Below the pieces are notes generated by a model that did no database searches, had not been told where the DNA came from, and saw only the letters and a list, made by a program, of their open reading frames with translations. DNA of 24,574 nt from JAISGQ01 sp045534445 (lineage in GTDB: Bacteria > Bacillota > Clostridia > Oscillospirales > Acutalibacteraceae). Positions 7,134 through 14,341 of the stretch are shown here, piece after piece. Made by a program: the position numbers and the translations under genes. Each line of letters begins with the position of its first letter. Position 1 is the first letter of the stretch. The stretch lies in contig JAZSJQ010000055.1 in NCBI GenBank assembly GCA_045534445.1, forward strand, positions 1 through 24,574, given 5' to 3'.

Positions 7134-7520
7134 ATGGATGTAACATTGTTTGAGGATATCGAAAACAGAATAAGCCCCAATAAGCGAGGCGCACTTACAG
7201 ACGAAGAACTGTGGGATGTGATAGAATCAATACAGGAAAGCAACTTTATCGGAAGCGAGCGGAGCGGAACCATAGAAGAGTGCATGACCGATTTCTATGA
7301 CGGGATGGCACCTGAGTGGATGGCATTTCAGATAAAAGATTACACTTGTTATGTAAACTGCACAGGGGTAAGCGAGATAGACGGCGAAGAGGTGGAAGTA
7401 GCTCTGCAGTTTATGATGAGCGAAGATCTGCGTTCCTTTGCACTGGTTGCCATGATGGTGGACGATGTGCCTCAGACCGATGAGTTCATAGAAGAATTTC
7501 AGGCGGCATTTTCAAAGTAG
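7134..7520 (+). CDS. Hypothetical acidic cytoplasmic protein
   Basis: A 128-residue acidic protein that I do not recognise. It has no signal peptide or membrane span. A possible N-terminal helix (TDEELWDVIESIQESN) is followed by alternating beta segments (WMAFQIKDYTCYVNCTG, VEVALQFMMSED, SFALVAMMVDD) and an acidic C-terminal helix, an alpha-plus-beta layout. ATG 7134 is chosen because GAGGAG ends 8 bases before it; the upstream GTG 7125 lies inside that ribosome site. A TATAAT at 7104-7109 without a good -35 could be its promoter. Only 14 bases separate it from the acetyltransferase gene, so the two are probably cotranscribed. Confidence 0.7.
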   Translation: MDVTLFEDIENRISPNKRGALTDEELWDVIESIQESNFIGSERSGTIEECMTDFYDGMAPEWMAFQIKDYTCYVNCTGVSEIDGEEVEVALQFMMSEDLRSFALVAMMVDDVPQTDEFIEEFQAAFSK

Positions 7521-7534
7521 GAGAGGATCAGCAA

Positions 7535-8119
7535 ATGAACAGAATGAGACTTGCAAAGCCGGAGGACGCCGAGGCGCTTCTGGATATATACGCATACTAT
7601 GTGGAGGAGACCTGCGCTTCCTTTGAAACTGAAGTGCCGACGATAGAAGTATTTGCCGAGCGCATCAGAAATATATCGGAGGTTTATCCCTATGTGGTTT
7701 ATGAGGCAGAGGGAAAGATAGTTGGCTACGCCTATGCTCACCGTTATGCAGAGCGTGGGGCGTACCGCTACGGAGTAGAGGTGTCGGTATATGTCCACGA
7801 AAGCTATCACTCAAAAGGCGTTGCAAAGAAGCTTTATGACGCACTTTTCGGAATAATGGCGGAGCAGGGACTCTATAACGCATATTCGGGAATCACCGTA
7901 CCCAATGAAAAAAGCCACCGTTTCCATGAAAAATACGGCTTCGTTCATGTTGGCGCAATTCCCGATGCAGGCTATAAGCACGGAAAATGGCACGATGTTG
8001 AATGGATGGCGATGAAAATAAAGCCTCTTGCCCCTGAGCCCAAGCCAATGAAGCCAATAAGCGAGCTTGCCCCCGAGCTTGTCGCTTCCATAATAGAAAA
8101 CTGCAATATGCAGAAATAG
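7535..8119 (+). CDS. GNAT N-acetyltransferase, phosphinothricin acetyltransferase-like
   Basis: A 194-residue acetyl-CoA-dependent N-acetyltransferase. It follows the PAT/YncA pattern: RLAKPEDAEALLDIYAYYVE, SFETEVPTIEVF, the acetyl-CoA loop region VSVYVHESYHSKGVAKKLYDAL, then NEKSHRFHEKYGFVHVG and a DVEWMAM end. Known relatives acetylate amino acid analogues such as methionine sulfoximine or phosphinothricin, but the substrate here cannot be read from sequence. A Pro-rich tail of about 35 residues (PLAPEPKPMKPISELAPEL) extends beyond the usual domain and is unusual. GGAGAGGATCAGCAA precedes the ATG. Confidence 0.88.
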   Translation: MNRMRLAKPEDAEALLDIYAYYVEETCASFETEVPTIEVFAERIRNISEVYPYVVYEAEGKIVGYAYAHRYAERGAYRYGVEVSVYVHESYHSKGVAKKLYDALFGIMAEQGLYNAYSGITVPNEKSHRFHEKYGFVHVGAIPDAGYKHGKWHDVEWMAMKIKPLAPEPKPMKPISELAPELVASIIENCNMQK

Positions 8120-8186
8120 AGAAAGCCATGCAGATGTTCTTTTTTCTGAAAAAGGCTAATACAATATCGTATTGGAGGTTCAGATT

Positions 8187-8558
8187 ATGAAAAGAATATT
8201 TGCACGGCTTTTATCTTTTGCACTGATGACGGTTATGGTGATTTCAGTTACAGGAAAACTCTCATCAAATTTTCCTGAGGTATACAGAGTGATTGGTGTT
8301 GCCGCATCGGAAAGAGAGGGGGACTGGGTGCTTTATACAAACCGCACTGAGGACGGCAGAGACAGTGAAATAATAAGACTGAAAGGGGCAGGAAAGCTTC
8401 TTGAAGGAATAACAGAACCAAAGGGCTTTGTTTTATGTCTGTTTGTGTATCTGATTTTACTGTTTGTGGGAAGAAGAAAAAGTAACGACCATATTCAGAA
8501 TAACGAATATGAGTGCGATGAGGAAGTGGCATGGCAGGTTGACAACCCTTGTGCATAG
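8187..8558 (+). CDS. Small two-span membrane protein, unknown
   Basis: A 123-residue protein with no recognised family. The basic N-terminus (MKRIFARLLSFALMTVMVIS) is a signal peptide or first span. About 60 residues follow that would lie outside the cell, then a second span (GFVLCLFVYLILLFVG) with a basic RRKS stop and an acidic tail. The start is ATG 8187, because GGAGG at 8174-8178 precedes it at proper distance; earlier in-frame codons lie within the ribosome site. It contains, near its 3' end, the promoter of the next gene. Function unknown. Confidence 0.65.
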   Translation: MKRIFARLLSFALMTVMVISVTGKLSSNFPEVYRVIGVAASEREGDWVLYTNRTEDGRDSEIIRLKGAGKLLEGITEPKGFVLCLFVYLILLFVGRRKSNDHIQNNEYECDEEVAWQVDNPCA

Positions 8559-8567
8559 GTGTAAAAT
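8539..8567 (+). promoter_or_regulatory. Promoter of the CDP-glycerol transferase-like gene
   Basis: A perfect TTGACA (8539-8544), 17-bp spacer and TAAAAT (8562-8567), overlapping the end of the preceding gene. A short GTCAG-GTAT-CTGAC inverted repeat lies near the predicted start of transcription. Confidence 0.8.
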
Positions 8568-8635
8568 GGTCAGGTATCTGACAAGGAAAAAGGATTCTGA
8601 CAGATGCTAAAACCAAATCGATACAGGGTGAGCAC

Positions 8636-9814
8636 ATGAAAACTTTACTTATCTATATATTCAGAGTATTCCTCAGTGTGGTGTATTTCTTTATAAAGCT
8701 GTTTACACCGGTTAAAAACAGAATAACCTTTCTCAGCCGTCAGAATGATACACCGGGTATAGACTTCAAAATGCTCAGCGAAGAGCTTCAGAAAAACTAT
8801 CCTCAGTACGAGCAAAAAATGATGTGCAGAAAGATTCCCGGTGATATCAAAGGAATTATCAAGTACGGGTTCCATATTTTCAGTCAGATGCACGCAATAG
8901 CCTCATCGAAAGTTGTCGTGCTTGATACATATTGCATACCCGTATCCTTGCTGAAGCACAGAAAGAGCCTGACTGTAATACAGATATGGCACGCCATCGG
9001 AATATTCAAGCGTTCAGGATTATCTATAGCAGGTCAGCCTGAAGGCTCGCCGATAAATATAGTAAAGGCAATGCGTATGCATAAGGGCTATGACTATGCT
9101 CTGTGTTCAGGCGACAGCTGTGTTCCTCACTTTTCCGAAGCCTTCGGACTTGAAAGAGAGAAGTTCCTGCCTATAGGACTTCCCAGAATGGACTATCTTG
9201 CAGAGCCGAGTTATATCAAAGCCATAAGAGAAAAGGTTCTCAGCGCATATCCTGAGCTTGGCAACGGCAAGAAAAATATTCTTTATGTTCCCACCTTCCG
9301 CAGAGCGAACGGAAAGAATGACTATGATATGGACGAGCCTGTAAAGCGCGTGTGCGCGGCTGCGGACCTTGCAAAGTACAATCTTGTCATAAAGACTCAC
9401 AGCGGCAGTGAGGTAGTGATAACTGAGGATTCCCGCAGAGAGGACAGCCTCTTCATGGGTATGGATATGGTGGTTGTTTCTGATTATATTATCAGTGACT
9501 ACTCTTCCATAATCTTTGAAGCCGCAGTAGCAGAAAAGCCCTGCTATCTGTACTGCTATGACAGAGAGGACTATGTAAACAACCGCGGACTCTACATTGA
9601 CTACGACAAGGATATTCCTGCTTTCAAAAGCGGAGATATAAAAGAGCTTATGAATGCCATAGACAACGGAATTGCTCCTTCAAAGGAAGAAAACGATAAT
9701 TTTGTAAGACGTTTTGCATACCGCCGATACGGTGCGGTAACACCCTTGCTTGCCTCTGTAATTGACGAGATGGCAAGAGGCGTTTACGATGGCAGATATA
9801 ATTATAAGGCATAA
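8636..9814 (+). CDS. CDP-glycerol glycerophosphotransferase family protein (TagF/TagB-like)
   Basis: A 392-residue enzyme of the teichoic-acid polymerase family, which moves glycerol phosphate (or ribitol phosphate) from its CDP form onto a lipid-linked acceptor at the inner face of the membrane. Seen motifs: an N-terminal hydrophobic stretch (4-24), IQIWHAIGIFK with Trp118-His119, LPIGLPRMDYL, NILYVPTFRR, the IKTHSG block and SDYSS at 287-291 followed by FEAA. These are the CDP-binding and catalytic signatures. At 392 residues it has a single catalytic domain, like TagB-type primases, without the extra glycosyltransferase domain of large TagF proteins. No other teichoic-acid genes are adjacent, so the polymer is unknown. 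ATG 8636 follows GGGTGAG. Confidence 0.88.
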   Translation: MKTLLIYIFRVFLSVVYFFIKLFTPVKNRITFLSRQNDTPGIDFKMLSEELQKNYPQYEQKMMCRKIPGDIKGIIKYGFHIFSQMHAIASSKVVVLDTYCIPVSLLKHRKSLTVIQIWHAIGIFKRSGLSIAGQPEGSPINIVKAMRMHKGYDYALCSGDSCVPHFSEAFGLEREKFLPIGLPRMDYLAEPSYIKAIREKVLSAYPELGNGKKNILYVPTFRRANGKNDYDMDEPVKRVCAAADLAKYNLVIKTHSGSEVVITEDSRREDSLFMGMDMVVVSDYIISDYSSIIFEAAVAEKPCYLYCYDREDYVNNRGLYIDYDKDIPAFKSGDIKELMNAIDNGIAPSKEENDNFVRRFAYRRYGAVTPLLASVIDEMARGVYDGRYNYKA

Positions 9815-9815
9815 C

Positions 9816-9848
9816 AAAAAGCAGACACTGATAAAGTGTCTGCTTTTT
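9816..9848. terminator. Bidirectional terminator between convergent genes
   Basis: A perfect 14-bp stem AAAAAGCAGACACT / AGTGTCTGCTTTTT on a five-base loop. The A-run and T-run at the stem base make it work for the plus-strand transferase gene and the minus-strand S41 gene. Confidence 0.9.
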
Positions 9849-9863
9849 GCTGTTTGTTAAAGC

Positions 9864-11174
9864 TTATGCCTGAGAATCTGTTGCGGAGGTGTCTGACTGA
9901 GAAGCGTCAGGCAGATCAGATGCTGAAATATCAGAGTCTGACACTTCTTCAAAATTATAGTCATAATCGTCCATGTTATCAAAGAGTATCATAACACGCT
10001 CAAGAGCAGTCTGTATCTGAGGATCCTCAGCATCGGAAAGATGGAAGCGGTTAGCGTTCTGATAATCGGTGAGCTTGACTTCAAATACGGGAACCACATG
10101 ACCGTCAACGATGACAGAACTGCTGGGAGTCTTCCACTGAGCAGTGGTGAGCTTAACGGCAGCGCCGGAGGAGAGAGGAAATACCTCCTGAACGGTAAGG
10201 AGACCTGCTGTGCTGACCCCGATCAGCTCACCGCGGTTGTAATCGGCAATTGTACTGGCAAAAAGCTCAGCGGCGCCAACGGTGTTTTCGTTGATAAGAA
10301 CAGCTACAGCAATCTGGCTTTCACTGCTGTTGTCAGAGGTGTATAGAACCTTTGACTGTCCCTGAGAATCAATAACAGTCATGATATTGCCGGCAGGGAG
10401 AAGCATATCAAGTATTTTGCAGGCATACTCATAGGAGCCTCCGGGATTGTCGCGCAGGTCGATGATAAGACCGTCAATGCGCTGGTCTTTAAGACTTCCG
10501 AGGGCGGAAGAAAACTGAGAGGGAGTATTATTGAGAAATTCAGTTATTCTAATATATCCGACTTCCTCGGATACCATTCTGTATTCAACAGAGGAAACGG
10601 TGTAATAATCCTTGGTAATGGAAAACTGATAATTGCTGCCGCCGCGGTTTGCTACAAACTTAACAGTAGCACCGGTAGGGGAAGAGAGCGCGGCAACAGC
10701 TTCGCTGTAGCCCATTTCAAGTACCTTGGTGCCGTCGACACTGGTGATGATATCACCCTTCTGCACGCCCTTGTCATCGGCAGGAGAATCGCTGTGAACA
10801 CGGTTTACGATTATGTTTCCGTCGGTGTGCTGAGAGATATCGATTCCGATGCCGTAGTCAGTTCCTGCGCAGTGAGAAACATAGTCGGAATACTCTTCCT
10901 TGGTGAGATAAGCTGCGTTTTTATCGCCGAGACCGCTTATATAGCCGCTCATAAGCGCCTTGTTGAGCTCCTGCTCATCAATGTTGTAAAGCAGGCTGAG
11001 ACGCGCCTGAGCGTCCAGTTCACTGAGATCGTCATACATATCCTGACGCTCAATAACAGATGACATACGGTCATTAAACGAATTCATGGCGAAGGTGTAG
11101 GTGGCAGAGACAGCGATGGCAGTGATTATCATCGCGATTGAAAGTGCCAGCCCCAGTGAAATTTTCTTATTCAT
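9864..11174 (-). CDS. S41 (CtpB-like) family protein with catalytic Ser and Lys lost: predicted pseudoprotease
   Basis: A 436-residue C-terminal-processing-protease relative. It has an N-terminal span (5-28), a helical region, a PDZ domain near 105-185 (GIGIDI ... KGDIITSVDGT) and an S41 core with LRDNPGG. Aligning to E. coli Prc (Ser430, Asp441, Lys455), the SASASE nucleophile loop here reads NTVGAAELF, so Gly300 replaces Ser. The Lys motif FGKG reads TAGLLTVQ, so Leu325 replaces Lys. Asp311 remains. Codons checked: GGC for 300, CTC for 325. It should not cleave peptides but may still bind C-termini. An acidic Ser-Asp tail of about 30 residues ends it. It follows the ftsE-ftsX-M23 operon, as ctpB follows ftsX in Bacillus subtilis. 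It has its own promoter. Confidence 0.88.
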   Translation of the reverse strand: MNKKISLGLALSIAMIITAIAVSATYTFAMNSFNDRMSSVIERQDMYDDLSELDAQARLSLLYNIDEQELNKALMSGYISGLGDKNAAYLTKEEYSDYVSHCAGTDYGIGIDISQHTDGNIIVNRVHSDSPADDKGVQKGDIITSVDGTKVLEMGYSEAVAALSSPTGATVKFVANRGGSNYQFSITKDYYTVSSVEYRMVSEEVGYIRITEFLNNTPSQFSSALGSLKDQRIDGLIIDLRDNPGGSYEYACKILDMLLPAGNIMTVIDSQGQSKVLYTSDNSSESQIAVAVLINENTVGAAELFASTIADYNRGELIGVSTAGLLTVQEVFPLSSGAAVKLTTAQWKTPSSSVIVDGHVVPVFEVKLTDYQNANRFHLSDAEDPQIQTALERVMILFDNMDDYDYNFEEVSDSDISASDLPDASQSDTSATDSQA

Positions 11175-11226
11175 AGTTACCTACCTGATTCTGTAGAATG
11201 AAGCGAAAAGCATATCGCCGTCACAT

Positions 11227-11255
11227 ATTTTACAACAAAGACCGGCAGAGGTCAA
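11227..11255 (-). promoter_or_regulatory. Promoter of the S41 family gene, overlapping the preceding terminator
   Basis: On the minus strand TTGACC (11255-11250) and TAAAAT (11232-11227) are 17 bp apart. The -35 lies in the loop of the terminator hairpin at 11240-11269, so terminator and promoter share sequence. Confidence 0.7.
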
Positions 11256-11269
11256 GACCTCCGCCGGTC
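11240..11269 (-). terminator. Terminator or attenuator after the M23 hydrolase gene
   Basis: GACCGGCAGAGGTC and GACCTCCGCCGGTC make a 14-bp GC-rich stem (one G-U). On the minus strand it is followed by TTTGTTGT, a moderate T-run. It separates the ftsEX-hydrolase transcript from the S41 gene. Confidence 0.75.
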
Positions 11270-11288
11270 GGTGGATCAATGGACGCGA

Positions 11289-12452
11289 TCAGACATACTT
11301 CTTCGGGTTGACAGCAGTACCGTTGACACGGATCTCAAAGTGGAGGTGAGGTCCTGTGGAATGACCGGTAGAGCCGCAAAGACCGATGGTCTGACCCTTT
11401 GCGACGTACTGACCGACGCTGACAAGTCTCTTGGAGAGATGAGCGTAAACGGTCATATATCCGCCGCCGTGGTTGATGATAACGTAGTTGCCGTAGCTTG
11501 AGTTGTAAGCACTGGTAGTGATCTTGCCTTCGTTGGAAGCAACGATCTTGGCGCCTGTGGGAGCACCGATATCGATACCCTTATGGAGCTTACCCCAGCG
11601 CATGCCGTAGGGAGAGGTGATGTGACCGTAACCGGGAGCAGGCCATTTGAAGCCGCCGCCGACATACTTGGAGCCAACGTCCTTCTTGCTTTCTGCTGCA
11701 ATAAGAGCATCGAGCTGAGCTCTTGCAACGGTCATTTTTTCGTCGATCTTCTTCTGTTCCTCTTCAAGAGCCTTCTGATCAGCCTCTATTTCTTTAAGGA
11801 GCTTTTCTGCGTTTGCTTTTTCCTCGTCAAGCTCAGTTTTCTTTGCGTTGAGAGTGACTCTCTGCTCGTCAAGAGCAGCACGCTTTGCTTCGAGGGTAGC
11901 TCTCTTGTCCTCAAAGGTTGCCTTGTCGAGAGCAATAGCATCGATGATGGCCTGATCGTGGTCAGCCATCTTCTCTATGTAATACATACGGGTGAGAAGG
12001 TCATCATAGCTTTCGGTGCTGAGGAGAACCTCAAGACCGCCGGTAAGGTCGCCGGACATATACATCATGCGAAGTCTCTGCTTGAAGTTGTCATAGTTTG
12101 CATCGATAAGCTCTTCACGCTTTGCGATCTCAGCCTCGAGCTCGGCAATTTCAGCCTCAGTAGCCTCAATACTTGCGTTGAGGGTGTCAACCTGAGATTC
12201 AAGGTTTGCAATAAGAGCGTTGATGGTATCGAGCTCTTCCTGAGCGGAAGCGGCTCTTTCACGGATAGTGGAAAGGCGGCTCTTTATGTCAGCCTGCTGC
12301 TTTTCGAGATCCTTCTGCTTTCTTTCGAGCTCAGCCTGAGTAGCAGCCTCTACGGGAGCAGGACCTGAACCGGGCTCATCGGGAACAAGGAAGATACAGA
12401 ATGACATAAGAGTGAGAATGACGATCATGCCGACCATGATTTTCTTAATCAT
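11289..12452 (-). CDS. Murein hydrolase/activator, EnvC-like: coiled coil plus M23 peptidase
   Basis: A 387-residue exported cell-wall hydrolase. A signal peptide or anchor (residues 4-24) is followed by two long coiled-coil helices (about 38-130 and 160-250, rich in Glu, Lys and Ala), the layout of proteins gated by FtsX. The C-terminal LytM/M23 domain has a full zinc site: His290 and Asp294 (HKGID), His338 (YAHLS) and His369/His371 (HLH). Unlike E. coli EnvC, whose LytM domain is degenerate and only activates amidases, this one should cut peptidoglycan cross-bridges directly. The ATG overlaps the ftsX stop by eight bases (ATGATTAA), so the two are translationally coupled. It most likely hydrolyses septal or lateral wall when FtsEX uses ATP. 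Confidence 0.92.
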   Translation of the reverse strand: MIKKIMVGMIVILTLMSFCIFLVPDEPGSGPAPVEAATQAELERKQKDLEKQQADIKSRLSTIRERAASAQEELDTINALIANLESQVDTLNASIEATEAEIAELEAEIAKREELIDANYDNFKQRLRMMYMSGDLTGGLEVLLSTESYDDLLTRMYYIEKMADHDQAIIDAIALDKATFEDKRATLEAKRAALDEQRVTLNAKKTELDEEKANAEKLLKEIEADQKALEEEQKKIDEKMTVARAQLDALIAAESKKDVGSKYVGGGFKWPAPGYGHITSPYGMRWGKLHKGIDIGAPTGAKIVASNEGKITTSAYNSSYGNYVIINHGGGYMTVYAHLSKRLVSVGQYVAKGQTIGLCGSTGHSTGPHLHFEIRVNGTAVNPKKYV

Positions 12453-13359
12453 TATTCAATCCTCCGTCTCTCTTGAGATATTTGCTGATGGAGATAAGGC
12501 TTCCGCCTGCGCCGGCGAGAACACCTGCACCGACAAATGCGAGAAGTACTATCCACCAGAGGTCGCCGAAGTTGAGAACAGCAATTGTGGAGAAGGTTGC
12601 CTTGACAGCCTTGATGGCGGTCTGATATACATACCAGATAAGACCGAAAGAAACAAGACCTGAAATGATACCGATTATCATACCTTCAACAAGGAAGGGC
12701 AGCCGTATGAACCAGTCGGTTGCACCGACCGATTTCATGATGCTGATCTCAAGCTTTCGCACATACATGGTAAGCTTAATGGTGTTGGTTATAATGAAGA
12801 GTGATACAACAAAGAGCAGACCGACAATCCAGAAACCGACAACAGAAACAACCTTGTTGATGTTGTTGAGTCTCGTGACAAATTCGCGTTTGTCACTGAC
12901 GTGCTGGACGAAGTTTTTCTGCTTTATAAGTTCAATGGTCGTATCAAACTGAGAGATATCATTGAATGTGACCTTGAAAGCGTTGGGGAGGAATTCAGCG
13001 GTCTCACCGAGAACATCGGTATCGAGAATTTCCTTTGTATCGCTCATACCCTTCATGATGCTGAGAAAAGCATCATCGCTGGAGATGAATTCAAGGTCGT
13101 TTATATTGTTTATCTCCCGAAGCTGCTGCTCAGCGATCTGAATGTCAGTTCCGCTGATGTTGTCGTTAAGAAAGACCATAACGGCGTTCTTGTCGGTCAG
13201 GTACCCCATGAAATTTGAAATGTTGACCGAAACAAGAGCCGCGCAGCCCATAAGGAGGAGGCAACAGATGAGAACGCCCATTGAAGCAAGGCTCATCAGG
13301 CGGTTTGTCCAAAGGTTGCGGAATCCTTCTTTTACAAGATACTTGAAACTGCTAAGCAT
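12445..13359 (-). CDS. ftsX: Cell division protein FtsX
   Basis: A 304-residue ABC-type permease without transport function, partner of FtsE. A cytoplasmic N-terminus (FKYLVKEGFRNLWTNR) precedes span 1; a large extracellular loop of about 120 residues (from near 50 to 175) contains the hydrolase-binding region; then come spans 2-4, with KLEISIMKSVGATDWFIRLPFLVEG as the cytoplasmic coupling helix characteristic of FtsX. The start ATG at 13359 is chosen because GGAGG lies nine bases upstream and because the same codons begin within the ftsE stop (eight-base overlap). An upstream ATG at 13389 would lie inside ftsE. It transmits ATP hydrolysis by FtsE across the membrane to the coiled-coil hydrolase encoded next. 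Confidence 0.95.
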   Translation of the reverse strand: MLSSFKYLVKEGFRNLWTNRLMSLASMGVLICCLLLMGCAALVSVNISNFMGYLTDKNAVMVFLNDNISGTDIQIAEQQLREINNINDLEFISSDDAFLSIMKGMSDTKEILDTDVLGETAEFLPNAFKVTFNDISQFDTTIELIKQKNFVQHVSDKREFVTRLNNINKVVSVVGFWIVGLLFVVSLFIITNTIKLTMYVRKLEISIMKSVGATDWFIRLPFLVEGMIIGIISGLVSFGLIWYVYQTAIKAVKATFSTIAVLNFGDLWWIVLLAFVGAGVLAGAGGSLISISKYLKRDGGLNND

Positions 13360-14035
13360 AGAATTCCACCTCCGGTCCGCTGTCTGCAACGAGTTCGCCT
13401 TCCTGAATCTCGATTATACGTCTGTGGAATCTCTTGACCAGGGAATGCTCGTGAGTAACCATGAGGATGGTTGTGCCTCGGCGATTGATCTCGTTGAGCA
13501 TATCTACTATCTCAAAGCTCATACGGGGGTCAACATTGCCTGTAGGCTCGTCCGCAACGATAAGAGCGGGGTTGTTGATAAGCGCACGAGCGAGACCTAC
13601 GCGCTGCTGCTCACCGCCGGAAAGCTCCTTGGGATAACAACGTGCCTTGTCGCTGAGGCCGACGAGGCCGAGAACATAAGGAACCTTTTTGCGTACTGCC
13701 TTGGTGCTCATGCCCGTAACTCTCATTGCAAAAGCAACATTATCAAAAACAGTCATGTTGGGAATAAGGCGGAAATCCTGGAAAACAATACCCATCGTGC
13801 GTCTGTAGTAGGGAAGATCCTTATGACGCAGAGTGGAAAGCTTATGACCTGCAACGATTATCTCACCGGAAGAGGGAAGCTCTTCACGCATGAGAAGCTT
13901 CAGAAGGGTTGATTTGCCGGACCCCGAGGAACCGACGATGAAAACGAATTCACCCTCGTTTACATAAAGATTGAAATCCTTCAGAGCTTTTGTTCCGTTG
14001 TCGTAGGTCTTATAGACGTTACGAAATTCTATCAT
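13352..14035 (-). CDS. ftsE: Cell division ATP-binding protein FtsE
   Basis: A 227-residue ABC ATPase. Walker A is GSSGSGKST (35-43), Q-loop Gln86, signature LSGGEQQR (138-145), Walker B LIVADEPTGNVD (158-169, catalytic Glu163), and the switch His is in LMVTHEHS. Size and sequence fit FtsE (about 220-230 residues). It binds FtsX at the inner membrane and drives regulated wall hydrolysis. GAGGAG lies 12 bases before the ATG, a rather long distance. First gene of the ftsE-ftsX-hydrolase operon, transcribed from a promoter near 14121 that lacks a -35 and carries a WalR-type box, so control by the essential wall two-component system is likely (inference). Confidence 0.95.
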   Translation of the reverse strand: MIEFRNVYKTYDNGTKALKDFNLYVNEGEFVFIVGSSGSGKSTLLKLLMREELPSSGEIIVAGHKLSTLRHKDLPYYRRTMGIVFQDFRLIPNMTVFDNVAFAMRVTGMSTKAVRKKVPYVLGLVGLSDKARCYPKELSGGEQQRVGLARALINNPALIVADEPTGNVDPRMSFEIVDMLNEINRRGTTILMVTHEHSLVKRFHRRIIEIQEGELVADSGPEVEFYA

Positions 14036-14120
14036 TAAAGGTTAACACTCCTCTATGCCTTTAATTATGCGGTTTTCGCGAAAATGCAGTATTGATATGA
14101 CGCACTCGCACTATGCTATA

Positions 14121-14163
14121 ATTATAATACAGAATCCATTGCCATTTGTTACATAATTGTTAC
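14121..14163 (-). promoter_or_regulatory. ftsE promoter: -10 box plus WalR-type direct repeat in place of -35
   Basis: On the minus strand TATAAT (14126-14121) is a perfect -10, but 17 bp upstream there is only ACAAAT. Over that position the plus strand reads TGTTAC-ATAAT-TGTTAC (14147-14163). This exactly fits the published WalR/YycF consensus TGTWAH-N5-TGTWAH. Its centre (14155) is about 41 bp upstream of the expected transcript start (near 14114), the usual place for an OmpR-family activator that substitutes for a -35. WalR in Bacillota is known to control wall hydrolases. Confidence 0.6.
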
Positions 14164-14296
14164 GAATAATGCTTTATAATACAGAAATTTCAACTTGAGT
14201 ATTGTTTGAAAAAATTAATGTGAAGAGTGGGTGAAGAAGATTGCCGATTATCGACAAAAGTTTGTTGTCTGTTATGAAATCCGCATAAAAAATCAG

Positions 14297-14326
14297 AAGA
14301 GAGCGGTATAGGTATACCGCTCTCTT
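14297..14326 (-). terminator. Rho-independent terminator of the duplicated-domain protein gene
   Basis: AAGAGAGCGGTAT and ATACCGCTCTCTT pair around a short loop. On the minus strand the stem is followed by CTGATTTTTTATG, and it lies 15 bases after the stop codon. Confidence 0.85.
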
Positions 14327-14341
14327 TCAATTGTAAATTTT

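Larger units (their letters stand above)
14036..14341. other. Intergenic region upstream of ftsE
   Basis: 306 bases without a gene. From left to right it holds an ftsE leader of about 80 bases, the -10 and WalR-like box (14121-14163), a second copy of TATAATACAGAA (14175-14186; first copy 14123-14134), an AT-rich stretch with no feature I can name, and the terminator of the next minus-strand gene (14297-14326). Confidence 0.7.

Noticed and set aside
10255..10290. Possible shifted catalytic Ser in the S41 protein
   Set aside because: The only nearby Ser (in LFASTIAD) lies seven residues further, inside the helix after the nucleophile loop. It cannot take the place of Ser300, and the Lys is missing too.
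11583..12368. Plus-strand ORF of 261 codons
   Set aside because: Antisense to the coiled-coil part of the M23 hydrolase. Its Leu/Ser-rich translation is the mirror of Glu/Lys-rich coiled coil.
13142..13912. Plus-strand ORF of 256 codons
   Set aside because: Runs antisense across ftsX and ftsE, both of which have all family motifs and overlapping starts and stops.
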